The notes under the pieces: model-generated
Seen by the model: the letters and a program-made list of their open reading frames with translations, nothing else
The model's database searches: none
Told to the model about the DNA's origin: nothing
Program-made: the position numbers and the translations under genes
From: Dendrophyllia cribrosa
Taxonomy: Eukaryota; Cnidaria; Anthozoa; Scleractinia; Dendrophylliidae
Reading direction: 5' to 3'
DNA: 64,000 nt
NCBI GenBank assembly: GCA_024195265.1
Contig: JAJLRJ010000013.1
Coordinates: 14,378,822 to 14,442,821, forward strand
In this document: positions 23,046-34,900 of the stretch, piece by piece
Layout: each line of letters begins with the position of its first letter
How positions within the stretch are numbered: the first letter of the stretch is position 1

Positions 23046-26000
23046 CTTCAACAAGTTCATCTATCTCTTCTTGGTTTGGAATTGTAATCATTTCTTGGAA
23101 AATAATCATATCTTTTTCTTTCTTCTCTCCTTCTTTCCCCTCTTTGACTCTCTTGCCTTTTATTTCATTATCGTCATCCTTGATTTCATTCAAAAACAAA
23201 CACGATAAGATCATGTACTAGTTACATTATGTGTACATGTAGCCATGGACTACATTATGTGTACATGTAGCCTGTGTGCAGATGCCTCCTATTTCCTACC
23301 TTCTAAATGAAGCAAAGGAAATAGTAGACGTTTGCATGTTGCAGGCTACTGGGTTACATATGTACATGTATACTGACAGGATGACCATTGTATCATTTAG
23401 TTGTTAAAAATAGTCAGGTCTGTGCATTCAAAATATCAAATGAAAGTGGACATTTTCAACAAAACCTACTTTATCTCCAAAGAAAATTATTGTGAAAATG
23501 ATTGTTGAATACATACATTGTACCCCTTTGAAAACTAAAAATGCTTCTGTGCCATGCCCATATTAAATGATTCTAGTATCTTTAGGGGTTCTTTTCAACC
23601 TTTTTTGCCAAGCATCCCTGTCAATTTTGCATGGAGGTCCCTCCCCTTGCCCAAAGCTTGACTGTGACAATGACTTCCTCTCAGATTGTCGAAATTTGAA
23701 GGAAATTACATGTACGTAACACTTTACCAGCTTTCTTTTTCTCTCCTCTTTCTCAGGCTGTCCCTGTGCAGTTTCAAGTTCATTGTGGTTTTCTGTCTCT
23801 TCCCCACTCTCATCTTCAGAAGATGCCATTTCTTTGCCAGTAATTATACTCTCAAGGCGCCTTTTTGACAATGACTGTAGTTGCTCTGAGCAGAGTTTTT
23901 TTACCTCTCTGAAGCTCAACTTCTGAAATGGAAGCAAGGATAACCATATGGGACAATACAAAATTAAAAATTACCTCACATGAAATTAAGAGTTTTATCA
24001 AGCTCACAACAATAATTAGAGGAGTTTTTTTTGTATTTTGCTCATCAAAACTAATTAATGCACTGTAGGGTCAAGCCTCAAAGCAGCATCTTATTTTTAA
24101 TACAATAACATTTGTATTTACTCATTGAGAAGTAAACACCTGAGCATTTATTGCCAACTTGATACCTGAGAAAGATGGAATGTTCACTAGGATGAACATT
24201 CCATCTTTGTCATTTCATTACCAAGCTTAACATTTACCATCTTTCATTCTGTTATTTTGACAGACCCTTTTACTTGTTTAACAAAAAATGTAACAAGTCT
24301 TACATCAACTTTGTAAGCAAAACAAGACATCAGTAACAAACACCCCCTCTCTATGACTATCAAAATCCCTAGGCATTAATTTGGAGGACATTCATTAGGG
24401 GAGTAATTCTAGGGGGCATTGTTTTAAAGTAGCTGTTGTATCCTTGCATGGTCAAATATTTATTTCATGCGGTGAAGAATACATCCTTGAATCAAATGGT
24501 TGGAAAGCAGTTGCATATTTTGAGGTATGCCACAGGTTGTATTCGATTGTCAGTAGGTTTTCAGCATCGCAAAATTGAGCTACTTAGTTAGTGGTATGCC
24601 CTTGTGAAAATCCTCACAGGATCTTCAGGGATCTTTGAAGATCTTCAAAGACCTGTCAAAGATCCTTAAAGATAAACATCTTTAAAGGATCCACGCAGGA
24701 TCTTTGAAATATCCTCAAAGATTCTTCATCTGCAATTTATTGTAGAATTTTTTTTACAAAGATCCTCAAGGAATTGATGAAGATCTTGAAGGGATCCTAG
24801 CAAAATATCCTTGTGGGGATCTTTGCAATCGAGAATTTATAAGGATCTTTCAAGGATCTTAATAAAATCCTTTGAAGGATCTTGCAAAGATCTTTGAAGA
24901 TCTTTGCCAAGAATTAAAAGGATCCTTGAAGAGCTTGGCAAGATTATTGAGGATCTTGCAGGAATTTAAAAGATCCTCAGTAAGATCCTCGCAGATCCTC
25001 ATGCAGATCTTTTATAATTAATGATCCTTAAAGATCCTTCAAAGATTCTCACTGGGGTGAGCCAGATGTGTAAGTGGGCTATAATTCGATTATGCTTTTT
25101 TCAGTTGATGATAATCTTCAGAGGTCTTAGTATCCATAAATTCTGGAAATTTTCACAAAATGACTGAAAACGTTAAAATCACCTTTAGATAATTATTAGA
25201 AATTTTGAAAATCTTCAGTAAATTGTTGAAAATCTTCAGCCAACTTTGGAGAAATTGATCACAAAGTTTCAAATAGCATTGTAAGAAATAGATAAAATAT
25301 GAGGACAGAACTGTATGGATATTTACAATATTCATACAGTTGTGCTGCTAATATTTTTCAGTATATACTAAAACAGTGGATAGCATTGGCGCGCTCTGAT
25401 TGGCTACTGAAACTCGGGATAGCAAGTGCTATTCACCCCCATGCAAATTGCGTGCGAAAATTGCAATCATTGACAGGAATAAATGAGTTAAAAATCATGA
25501 TCATTTTTGTGCTATATTACATGTATCTTTCTGGTTAAGTACATACTAATAAAAACAACTATTAACCTCAGTGTCAGTGGTCAGTGGTGCAAAGCAGCAA
25601 GGTAAATATCTGGCTAAATACAAGGCTAGGGAAGGCATAATGTTGTTATTTGTACCTTTAAAATATCTGGCATCATCTCTTTCACTTCTTTCTTGGGAAT
25701 GATTGTAAAGAGCTGCACATGGAGTTCTGTTCTGTCATCCAGGAACTCTGTGAGCTGCATGATGCTCTTATTACTGTTTTTGCTGCTCTTACTTCCTGCT
25801 TTAGTGCTGTCACTTTCAACATCCTGTGACGAGCTTGATGACTTGATCTTTTTGCTTTTCTTCTTGCTCCTATTTGCATCCAAAGCAAGTGTAAACATAG
25901 ACTGCTAGCTGTCGATTTTCAGTCAGTTGAGCGGGTGAGCTAATACGTAAGGGACCGATCGTTTATTACGTCGCAGGGTGGGGGGTTTGGTGTTTTTCTA

Positions 26001-28683
26001 GTGGGGGAGGGGGTACAATTCTCAAAACCGCTTGAAAGTGGTGGGTACATTCTTTTAAGGTGGCTGAACACAGTTTCACCGTACCTATGCATCATTCATT
26101 GTCATTTTAAAACCACTAACGTCTGGGCGTCCAAAATTGGTGAGGCATACGATTAAGCAACAAGCTATATATTTTGATATTTTTGTTGAGCTTTTAGGGT
26201 GTTGCCATGGCAACACGGTGTATTGTAAATCAGCCTGCAATATTTGGTTTCGTTTATTTTCAGAAAATCTAGTCATTAGATTTTGTCCATCATTTGTCTC
26301 CAGTTAACTCGCAAAAATATTCGCAAGTTAACACTGGTCTCGTGTAATTTTGACAGAGGGATCTTCCGTAATTTGTGGTTTAATATATTTGCATTTAGTA
26401 AAAATCTCCTCTGTTAGATTTCAAATTTTTGATGGCAAGTGAGTTCGGCATATTCGGAATTATTACTCTGCCAAATTTCGTGAAATTCTAATGAGTGGTT
26501 CCGTAGAAATCAGCACGTTTCCGAGGAAAGTCGCTAAAACATCCAGTCACAATTTTTTGGTCAACTGCGCATGCGTTGCATTTGACTGGGTTCTCGATCC
26601 AAGGACAAAAACGACCAAAAAGGCAGTGTATTTCTTCAATGGTTCTATAAATTATCTATTGATTCAACAAACATTTTTACGAACAACAAATTGTTTGATT
26701 TTAAGACGAAAAACAACACTTTTGCGATCCACGCTGAGCAAAATAAAAAGATCGCTGAACAGGCGCCATGTTTGTTTTTCTTAAAACTGTGCACGCGCTG
26801 ACTCACGTAAGCAGCTGAAATTGAAGAGTGCGCGCAAACTGTGTTCAGCCACCTTAAGATCACTTGAAATGGGGGGTACATTTATTGTTATTATTATTTT
26901 AGCTTTTGATAGAAAGTGGACAAAATACTAGGCCCACACATACAAACGAAGTAAAAAAAATGAAAACAATAAAGAAGAAAAGGATTAAAAATAATAAAAT
27001 TAACATTTTAACTAATTAGCTCTCTAAGTGCTTGGGTTGCCTGTGGTGGTTAGTTACCAGGACCTTTCTCTGAACGATGGCTTATCTGGGCAGGACCACT
27101 GACTTGTAGACGTGTACATGTGGTAGGCTTCATCAAAATCTAAGTATCCACATCCATGCATTAAATGCTCCTGCACTGCTCTCAGACCCTGGGCTTTACT
27201 GTTCAAATGTTCACCTTCCTTCGATCTCTGAAGAACAGACTCCAACTTTAGCAAAACATCTTCATTATCCAGACACTGCAGTGAGGATCTAAGATATTTT
27301 CCCTTAACAGACTTTTCGCGAACTTCTGACCTCTTCTCATGCCAATTCAAAGACTTTTCTAACTCGCATGTACAATCGCTCAATATTTTTGTTGCAGCCA
27401 TATTGAAAGCTATGCAACCAAGCCTCTTCATTCTCACCCAGGCCATTCTCAACATTCAACACTTAGGCTACCCAAAACATTACATATGGCAGAGGGGGAG
27501 GGGGGGGGGGGGGGGGTACGATATAAAAACTGATTGCATAGGAGGGTACATGTATGTTTTTCTAGAACTGTTTTTTGGGGAGGGTACATTTTGGTATGGG
27601 TAGATTTACTTAAAAAAACACCACCCGCCCTGCGACGTAATAAACGATTGGTCCCTAAACAAGCTCAGCCTCTTCCTCAGTCCCCCCTCAATTTGCGTTA
27701 CTTTTGCTTGCTTGGCCGACCACTGGCATGATGCTCACATGCTTGACTATCCCAAGAGGGACTGCTAGCAGTCTAGGGTAAACAGGTTTAGACAACTGTT
27801 ATTACTGTTATACCATTGGATAAATCTTTATCCAGTGGATAAGCATTAAAAAAACCAACAATTTGTGTGTTACTCACTGTATAGATTAAAAATACACTGC
27901 TAGCAGTCCCTCTCTACCTTTTTCCTCCATCCCCCAATTTACTCTTAACTTGTTCGCTCCTTTCAGTCTTGCCAAGCTGGTGTTAGTGATTAGCTTGTAT
28001 GCTCAACTGACTGAGAAGGGACAGCTAGCACTCTACAATGTTCTGCAATAGACCATTTTACAGTTGTGTGCTTAGTACCCTGGCCTTTGAGTGGAAATGA
28101 GGCTGGAGTTGACTTTGTTTGATACAAACCTTCCTGCTTTTCATATGTAAATCATGTTAGTTAGCAGAAAAACAACATGATTTACATATGAAAAGAAGGT
28201 TTCTATCAAGACAATTATTAGGACCAGAGTAACTGAATCATCACCACTCGGTTAAACTAGTGAATCAGCACACCAAGCTCTTTCCCAGGTCCACACTAAA
28301 TTGGCTTCTTTTCACAAATCACCGTTTCATTTACTTATTGTTACTAGATTCGAAAAGCAGTTTCCATTAAAAAAAATTAAGCACGTCTACCATACCCTTG
28401 GATTTGACTGATTAACATTAGGGTCTTATTTTTTGAGACACCCGTTTGGTGCCATAAAGTACATGTATAAACTTCCTTAAAATTAGATTGTTTAATGTTG
28501 TAACTTAGCTTCATATGTTTTTGTAACTTTTACAACAAGACATAGCAAGCAAACAAGCCACGGGCAAATCAATCGAAAAAATGAAAACACTTTTTACCTA
28601 TGTTTGTGCTTCCTCTTCTTAGTTTTCTTGCTTCTTTCTGTAATTTGCGTCGAGGAATCAGGTGAAACAGCTTTCTTCTCCAT
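23046..28683 (-). CDS. CAAP1: CAAP1, caspase activity and apoptosis inhibitor 1 (partial)
   Basis: Four exons are read on the minus strand: 28683-28598, 25869-25656, 23922-23728 and 23178-23046 (last less certain), with GT-AG borders and compatible phases (2, 0, 0). The start is MEKKAVSPDSS. A Lys/Ser-rich, probably disordered segment follows to about residue 65. The conserved family core is at about 65-132: LHVQLFTIIPKKEVKEMMPDIL, then FREVKKLCSEQLQSLSKRR. An acidic tail (SSEDESGEETE) and a charged exon 4 follow. The order matches human CAAP1, a nuclear protein reported to restrain caspase activation. The C-terminal exon is not located. The gene is head to head with OMA1; its first intron contains a 1.7-kb TIR element carrying an open frame. 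Confidence 0.8.
24171..24216. repeat. Perfect 16-bp-arm hairpin
   Basis: AAAGATGGAATGTTCA and its complement are separated by six bases, in a CAAP1 intron. No function evident. Confidence 0.6.
24601..25045. repeat. GATC-dense degenerate repeat
   Basis: About 23 GATC sites occur in 440 bp, mostly inside words such as AAGGATCTTTGAAGATC and AAGATCCTCA in both orientations. The self-complementary core makes every unit read the same on both strands. It lies in a CAAP1 intron, with no ends or coding content recognised. Confidence 0.7.
26059..26853. mobile_element. TTAA-flanked MITE (GGTGGCTGAACACAGTTT)
   Basis: The ends GGTGGCTGAACACAGTTT and AAACTGTGTTCAGCCACC are perfect inverted repeats bounded by TTAA (26055-26058 and 26854-26857). 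Flanking host sequence (ACTTGAAAxxGGxGGGTACAT) is partly repeated on each side within the host element. No transposase; non-autonomous piggyBac/Kolobok type. Confidence 0.85.
27054..27401 (-). CDS. Uncharacterised 115-residue protein inside a TIR element
   Basis: From ATG 27401 (AATATGGCT context) the frame reads MAATKILSDCTCELEKSL, continues with a helix-rich, Lys/Glu/Leu-rich central part (LLKLESVLQRSKEGEHLNSK) and ends in EAYHMYTSTSQ followed by a Trp at the C-terminus. Composition looks like a real coding sequence: no low complexity, amphipathic heptad-like leucines. I do not recognise the family; it is not a transposase or Myb accessory protein. It could be a gene fragment captured by the element or an unusual host gene in the CAAP1 intron. 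An AATAAA lies downstream near 26885. Confidence 0.45.
   Translation of the reverse strand: MAATKILSDCTCELEKSLNWHEKRSEVREKSVKGKYLRSSLQCLDNEDVLLKLESVLQRSKEGEHLNSKAQGLRAVQEHLMHGCGYLDFDEAYHMYTSTSQWSCPDKPSFRERSW
27480..27512 (+). repeat. Poly-G tract
   Basis: An almost pure run of G just inside the right end of the TIR element. Similar G or C runs recur throughout the window (14541, 18178, 29409, 30198, 46958, 50932, 51375, 60600, 62715). Confidence 0.8.
27659..28120. other. No feature recognised in CAAP1 intron 1
   Basis: Short AT-rich intronic sequence with the word GCTAGCAGT repeated in both orientations but no defined element. Confidence 0.35.
28121..28208. repeat. Near-perfect hairpin, MITE-like
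   Basis: Arms AAACCTTC(CTGC)TTTTCATATG and TAAATCATGTT pair with AACATGATTTA and CATATGAAAAGAAGGTTT around a 15-base loop. It lies in CAAP1 intron 1. Confidence 0.75.
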
Positions 28684-28924
28684 GATAAAAAAAAAAAATT
28701 AAATCAGTTAGTACGCTCGCTGCCCTCTCGCAACAGATCTAAAGAGTCAAAGGACGCCATATTGTTTATATTTGAAGAGGACAATTGAGAACAGTAAATT
28801 TGAAGTGGTGATCTGCTCCTTAGTGACCGCTCCTTCATATGAAGCAAAATGGCGGAATTATTGTTCTCAATATACCTCTGAAAACAACGCTTTATTACAC
28901 AAAGCAAGCGTTGAAAATACAAAA
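28684..28924. promoter_or_regulatory. Bidirectional CAAP1/OMA1 promoter
   Basis: Only 241 bp separate the two start codons, which point away from each other. GCCATATT (28756-28763) and AAAATGGCGG (28846-28855) resemble YY1-type sites common in TATA-less divergent promoters. Transcription start sites cannot be read from sequence. Inference from layout. Confidence 0.6.
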
Positions 28925-31900
28925 ATGAATTCATTTTGGCGGTCAAAATTATTATTTTCAAGGCATTCTGCATGGCTTTTTCAGAGTCTTCGCCATTCCC
29001 TTGTGAACAGTGCAAATGAAAGTACTTCCATGGTCCGCCATCGACTTCGAGCGAAATTGAGTGCTTCTTGTAGACATCATTGGGATCAACTGTATTATAA
29101 AGGCTTGTGTGGTTATCCATATTTACCTGTTAGACTATTTCGCACAAGTCAGCCAAGATTTGCTGGACCACTAGCGCCTCTTGCCGTTTTTCTAGTAAAA
29201 TTGGCTGGTCCGCTTTCTAATGCCACCAAACTGGCGGCCATTTTGGGTGGAAGGTGAGATATAAAGAAATAAAGAAGTGCTTTTAATTAATATGTAAGAG
29301 ACTTCCAGGTAAGTGTAGTACTAGGAATACTCATAACAAAACTAGACCATACCATTTATTTTATCACCCCCACCCCCTGTCAGAAAGAAAAAGATCAAAG
29401 TGCGACATGCCCCCCCCCCCCCCCCTTCATTAATAACCCCACAGAAAAAAGCCATGTCTTTTCATACCACCTCAGAAATGTTAAAGAAATCAAAGGTGCC
29501 GACACAGCCACCACCTCGGAAATGACTTTTGAAGCCCCTTTAAAAAAAATCTCATCTATGCTAATATACATTGTATATGTATGCAAGGACTGTTATGGGA
29601 GAATAATCCATGTTTTAAAAAGTTTTTACTCTTCATATAATAATAAAATATTGTGATCTGTTATACATGTACAGTTATAATTGAAGTACTATTACTTTCT
29701 TTTCAGGGCTTTCCGCAAAAGTTGGAGAAATTTATCTGCCCACAAGCGTTTACACTTGTCTAAAGGAGTTACAGTTTTTATTGGTGGTTTTGGTGGAGTT
29801 TGTATCGGCTTTTATTTTTTCCACTTGGAAGAAACTCCATTTACACACAGAACTCGGTTCATGCCAATCTCTCACAAGCAGATGGAAGAATTGTCATCAA
29901 AGGAGCACAAGGATGTATTAGAGTTATTTGCTGAACACATTTTACCTGCAAACCATCCTGATCATGTCAGAGTTTTTAAAGTTGCTTCAAGATTAGTAAT
30001 GGCTAATCTTTGCAAGGAAATGAACAATTTATCATGGCAAGTCAATGTAGTGGATAGTGAAGAAATGAATGCATTTGTATTGCCAGTAAGTTGTTTTTAA
30101 GTTTCTCACACACCACTGGTAGCCATGCCAAGCTGACCACATAGCCTGCAGACCTTTATTGTAAACTCAGAAAACTGTACACTTATCATAGCCCACCCCG
30201 CCCCCCCCCCCCCCCCCCCTAAAAAAAAAAAAAAAAAAAAAAACAGGGATGCTAACAAAATTACAAGGTTGCACATTATGCAAAACTAAATCTTAGGGCG
30301 GGTGGTTGGGAAGATCAGTTATGGCAGATGCAACAAAGGCAACTGCTTGCTTTTCTATTTTGTTTCACTTAGCTGGTGGAAAATTACCCTTCAATACATG
30401 TATGTTTTTGACAAAAATGTGGAAAAAAGGCTCCAAACTTGCCATTTTTTGCACTTGCTTCAGATTTTATATGTTGATTAACAATCTCATCCTACAGTAC
30501 CGCTCAGAGATAAGCGAACATAGCACTCGCGTTCTTAACGCTACCCTAACGCGTTTGAATTTGCGTTCACGTTATTTTGAACGCATCCGGTGAATGCGTT
30601 TTCTTTAACGCGTTAAGCCTTTGTTATTCATAACCAACATTTCTTTTGTAATCCAAAACAAAAGGCGAGCCCACCGGGACTAGTCTCTTGTTTTTTGAAA
30701 CTGCCACATCGACAGTAATGCGAGAATCGAAATCCAAAACAAGGGGAACAAAATCATGACAATTACACGGCTAAACAAGCGCTCAAACAGAGCGACAAAA
30801 TAAACAATTTCGAGACTCAATTCGCCTCGCGACTCCAAAAAATATAACAGAGTTCAGCAAACAACGTCTATCGAAGCGTTTGGTGATCGCCTTGCATAAA
30901 CTTTAGCGCGATCGATGGTTCACTTGGTTGCATCTTCAAACACCGTCTTCGCCGTTTACGCAAGCGATACGCTACGCTAAATTTCTTTGAGATCATGTGA
31001 ATTCGATGGCCGAGTTTTGCAATTCACGTGCAAGGTAACTTATAATTTCCCGTAAAGAGATCGATTGCGAATGTGATTGAAGTTTCGTTTACGCAAGCGG
31101 TACGCTATGACAAGCGAAAAAGATCGATTGCGATTTTGTGTTTTTTCGAGTGTTTGAAATGTTCGACGAGGGAGTTTAATACTGATATGTCAATCATTGC
31201 AAGTTCTAGCTGTCATGTATGCAAATTTTTACTTTTGATTTGCACGTGACGATTTTTATAGCAAACATCTAAATAGCAATTCAGCGAAGGTCAAAACAAT
31301 GATCAACAAAAAGCGAACGGATTCGCACCATTTTAAACTACTTTGCAGTTGTTCTATTTTTAAACTAGAGTTCAGCAAACACTGTCTATCGAAGCGAAGT
31401 TTGGTCGCCTTGCGCGAACGGCCTTAAGTTCGCCGGAGTTGACGAGACAACAAAAGTCCCCTTCGATCGATACAGCGTGTGACGGGCGAGCGCCGTAATT
31501 GTCACGGCAATAATAATAAAAAACATTATCTCCGGTTCTATCAGGCGCACATACGTGATTGAAACAGCAAAATACTCCTACTTTAAGGGCGAAATCTGTG
31601 ATAAAAGATTTTATGGCGCGCCGATTACTGTTGAGCTATTTCTTTGCCTGCAAAAGTTCAGAAAGATAAGCGGCCTCTATGGTAGTCGGCAAGGATCAAC
31701 CAGCGGAGAGATCACAAAAGTTCGAAACATGTCGCAGATCCAGTCATCGCCGATAACCTAATGAATATAACCTCCATATCCGTTCTAGTTAAACTGTTAT
31801 GTTTTGTTTATGCGAGCTGTGCCATCGCACGTCGACATAATTTGTCTTTCGATAAACAGTGCTGCTCGGGTTATCGATTGAATGAATGAAAACCATTAGA

Positions 31901-34900
31901 ATACGGTATGTAATGTCTTTTGAAACGTCAATTAACTTCTTTTCACAAAATATCAATGGCAGTGAACAATAACCAAACTCATACATACTAATGCGTTAAC
32001 TTTAACGCACTATTTTGCGTTTGTTTAACGCAGCTTAACGCAGCAGAATGCGCGAGCGCGTTAAAACCAATGCGTTCATAACGCATTCTTAACGTGAATT
32101 TTGGTTCGCTTATCTCTGAGCGGTACTGTACACAAAGTGTTGAACGTGTTATTGCAGATTGGGGCAAATATGCAAATTTTCACTCCTTCCTTCCTTCCTC
32201 CCACCCATGGGCTGTGAAACCAGTGCATAAGGCTTGTATATACATTTTTTTATTTTGCCTGCTTGAAAATGTAACGAAATATAGAGTAGAGAATGCTTGA
32301 CCGCCAAAAAATAGAACATTGTGAAAGTAGTGTTCTGATGTTTTGCAGTTGAAAAGTTTATGCCTTGTTTAGTTTTTCTCGCTCAGGTTTGCCTCATTTG
32401 GCATGTGACCTACAAATTAACTGCAAAGCATTGTTCAAAATTTTTTATTTTTTCTGTTGTTTTAGAGAAATAACATATGTAAAAAAAACTAACGAAACCA
32501 GACTACATGTACCTAAAGAAAAACCAATCTGCAGACTTTTAATGGTTTTTCAACATGGGTTAAATAATTATTCACATTTTATCTTGCTAATTAATATGGA
32601 GTCATGGCCTAGAACCAGCAGACCGGATTCAAATCCTGGTGGGACATCCAATATATATTTTTTCATTTTTCCTTTTTCCTTTCTGTATGATTGTTAATCT
32701 CTTCAAATGACATGCTCACATTTATGTGTTGTTCCAGAAAAAATCCATACCCACCCCATGGAAGGTCAGCAGAAATTCCTAGGGGGAGGGGGAGTCTTAA
32801 AAGCCAACATTCTAGAAGCAAAGTATGAAGCTAAACTGGAATTTCCTGGGGGGATGGGGGGTGCTAAACAAAAAAAGCTTCCATGGGGAAAGTATGGTTA
32901 TTTTCTGGAACTGCACAATGCAAATTCTTTGCACTCAGTGATTCCAGAGTTTTTATAAGCTTGCAAATTTGCTTTTAATCTTTAATGTTAACCACAAACT
33001 TATTATTCTATTATTTATTCTTATTATTCTTATTATTTTAACAACAATAATTTTTATGGCCCTGCAAAAGATTCTTTTTCCATCAGAGACTTAATTCAAA
33101 TATTCACTGAAATAATCAACTTGCATTTGGGTAAAGTAAAATTCTTTAATATTCCTAAATACGGAACTTTTTTCTATACATAAAATATATACCTAAGTAC
33201 TGCCCTCATGCCATACTCATAATTTTGTATACCAGGAATTTTTTGGTGAATTTTTTTTTTATTTAGAACATCTCAAGTTCTCGTTGCCTGAATGTTAACA
33301 TGAGAAATTTGGTGTAGTCAAGTGAGTTGATAAATAAATGTAATTTGAGGTTCAAAATGATGAAACGTTTTTGCTCAAAATGGCAGCTTTTTAAATCTTT
33401 TTTTATGGCAGCCAATTTACCTTTTGTTATCAGTTGTTAAAACCATGCTTTATACTATGTAGGCTTGAAGCTTTAATCCCACAATGTTAATGGCAGTAGC
33501 AGTATTTTAGGCGTACATTTGTACTCTATTCAAACACTTTTATGAAGTGTATATCTCAATTATTGCAGAATGGCCAGATTTTTATGTTCACTGGAATGCT
33601 GAGGGTTTTACCAAATGATGATTCACTGGCAACTATTCTTGGGCATGAAATGTCCCATGCCATCCTGCAACATGCTGTAAGTATTTCATTAGAAGTATTG
33701 TCAACAACAGGAGATATATTGATATGCAGTTATTGTACATGTATGGTTGAACCCGTGTTCTGCCTTATGTTGGGTGCAGTCAACTGGCATTTTTCACTCA
33801 TAAATTGCATTGTTTTTTTAGCCAAAAAAGCATTCTGTTGCCGTTAGTTCAAGAAGTAACACAGAAATCCAGTAAGACCAAAGATCGCACATCTAAACAA
33901 AATAATGTTGACTTAAAGAGTCATATACATGAAAGATACTTTATATTATCAATAGCCAAAATGTATTTTGTCCTTTTTTGGAGTGAAAAAAAAACCAGGA
34001 TCTTAATTACTGCATTTGGATTGATTGAATCGCTTTTACTTTAACTTACATGAAGCAGGCATTAATTCAGCAAGAAAGTACTTACTTCTCAGCTCTAAAA
34101 ACACATTCAATTTGTAAACTTTGAAAAATGTCACATTTCACATGCATTGTAAACAAAGCAGTTATGTATTCCCTCGTTCCTTCAATTATTTACCGGTATA
34201 TAATCATTCAACTATAAAATCTTGATGTTTAGTGTAGGCAACATGAGACAACCCCTCTAATCAATAATGGGTCGATACTTGTATCATGCATGCATACATG
34301 TATGTATTATTACAATATAGGCATTTTCAGGCAGGTACAAAAGTCTGACCGGATCACTCAGACCGGATCGGATCGGATCAACTGGGATCAGTCAGACTGA
34401 GACTGAGACACAGAAATGGATTCACAAAACTCTGAGACATGGAGAACTGCTCAAAAATGACACTGCAAGAACCACGACATGTACCATTCCACACCCTACA
34501 CTGTATACATGCCACTATCACAATCAGAGTGATGTACAACACATTGTACCAGTGACTTTGTTTGTTGTTTTTACAGGCAGAGCAGGTTAGTCTTCATGGC
34601 TTTATAAACATGTTTCTCATCATATCGCTGGCGATGCTCTGGGCTCTTTTACCAACCGATTTGCTTGCTATTGGTGTTCAATGGTTACAGAACAGAATTC
34701 TCAGTGTAAGGATGTTTTCTGCAATTCAAGATTGTGTCTGTCTTCAAGTTAATGGTGACAGATAGAGGAGAAATGTTGTTCGTAATATACAGTCATGTAA
34801 AATGTTGTTAATTTCTAGTCCAGACATGCGCGATTTCCAATCCCTACACTGTATACATGTCACTATCACGATCAGAGGATAGGGTGGGTTCATTATTTGT

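Larger units (their letters stand above)
25951..27655. mobile_element. Harbinger-like TIR element carrying an ORF
   Basis: Terminal inverted repeats of about 45 bp begin GGGACCGATCGTTTATTACG (left) and match CGTAATAAACGATTGGTCCC (right) with one mismatch. TAA flanks both ends (25948-25950 and 27656-27658), as for a 3-bp target duplication. It sits in CAAP1 intron 1, contains a TTAA-type MITE (26059-26853) and a 115-residue open frame on the minus strand, and no transposase. Confidence 0.8.

Noticed and set aside
28772..28924. Extended OMA1 N-terminus
   Set aside because: The frame is open but begins at TTG; the first in-frame ATG is 28925, which gives a good mitochondrial presequence.
30198..30243. 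Poly-A tail of a processed pseudogene
   Set aside because: A C run followed by an A run exists, but no coding sequence precedes it on either strand.
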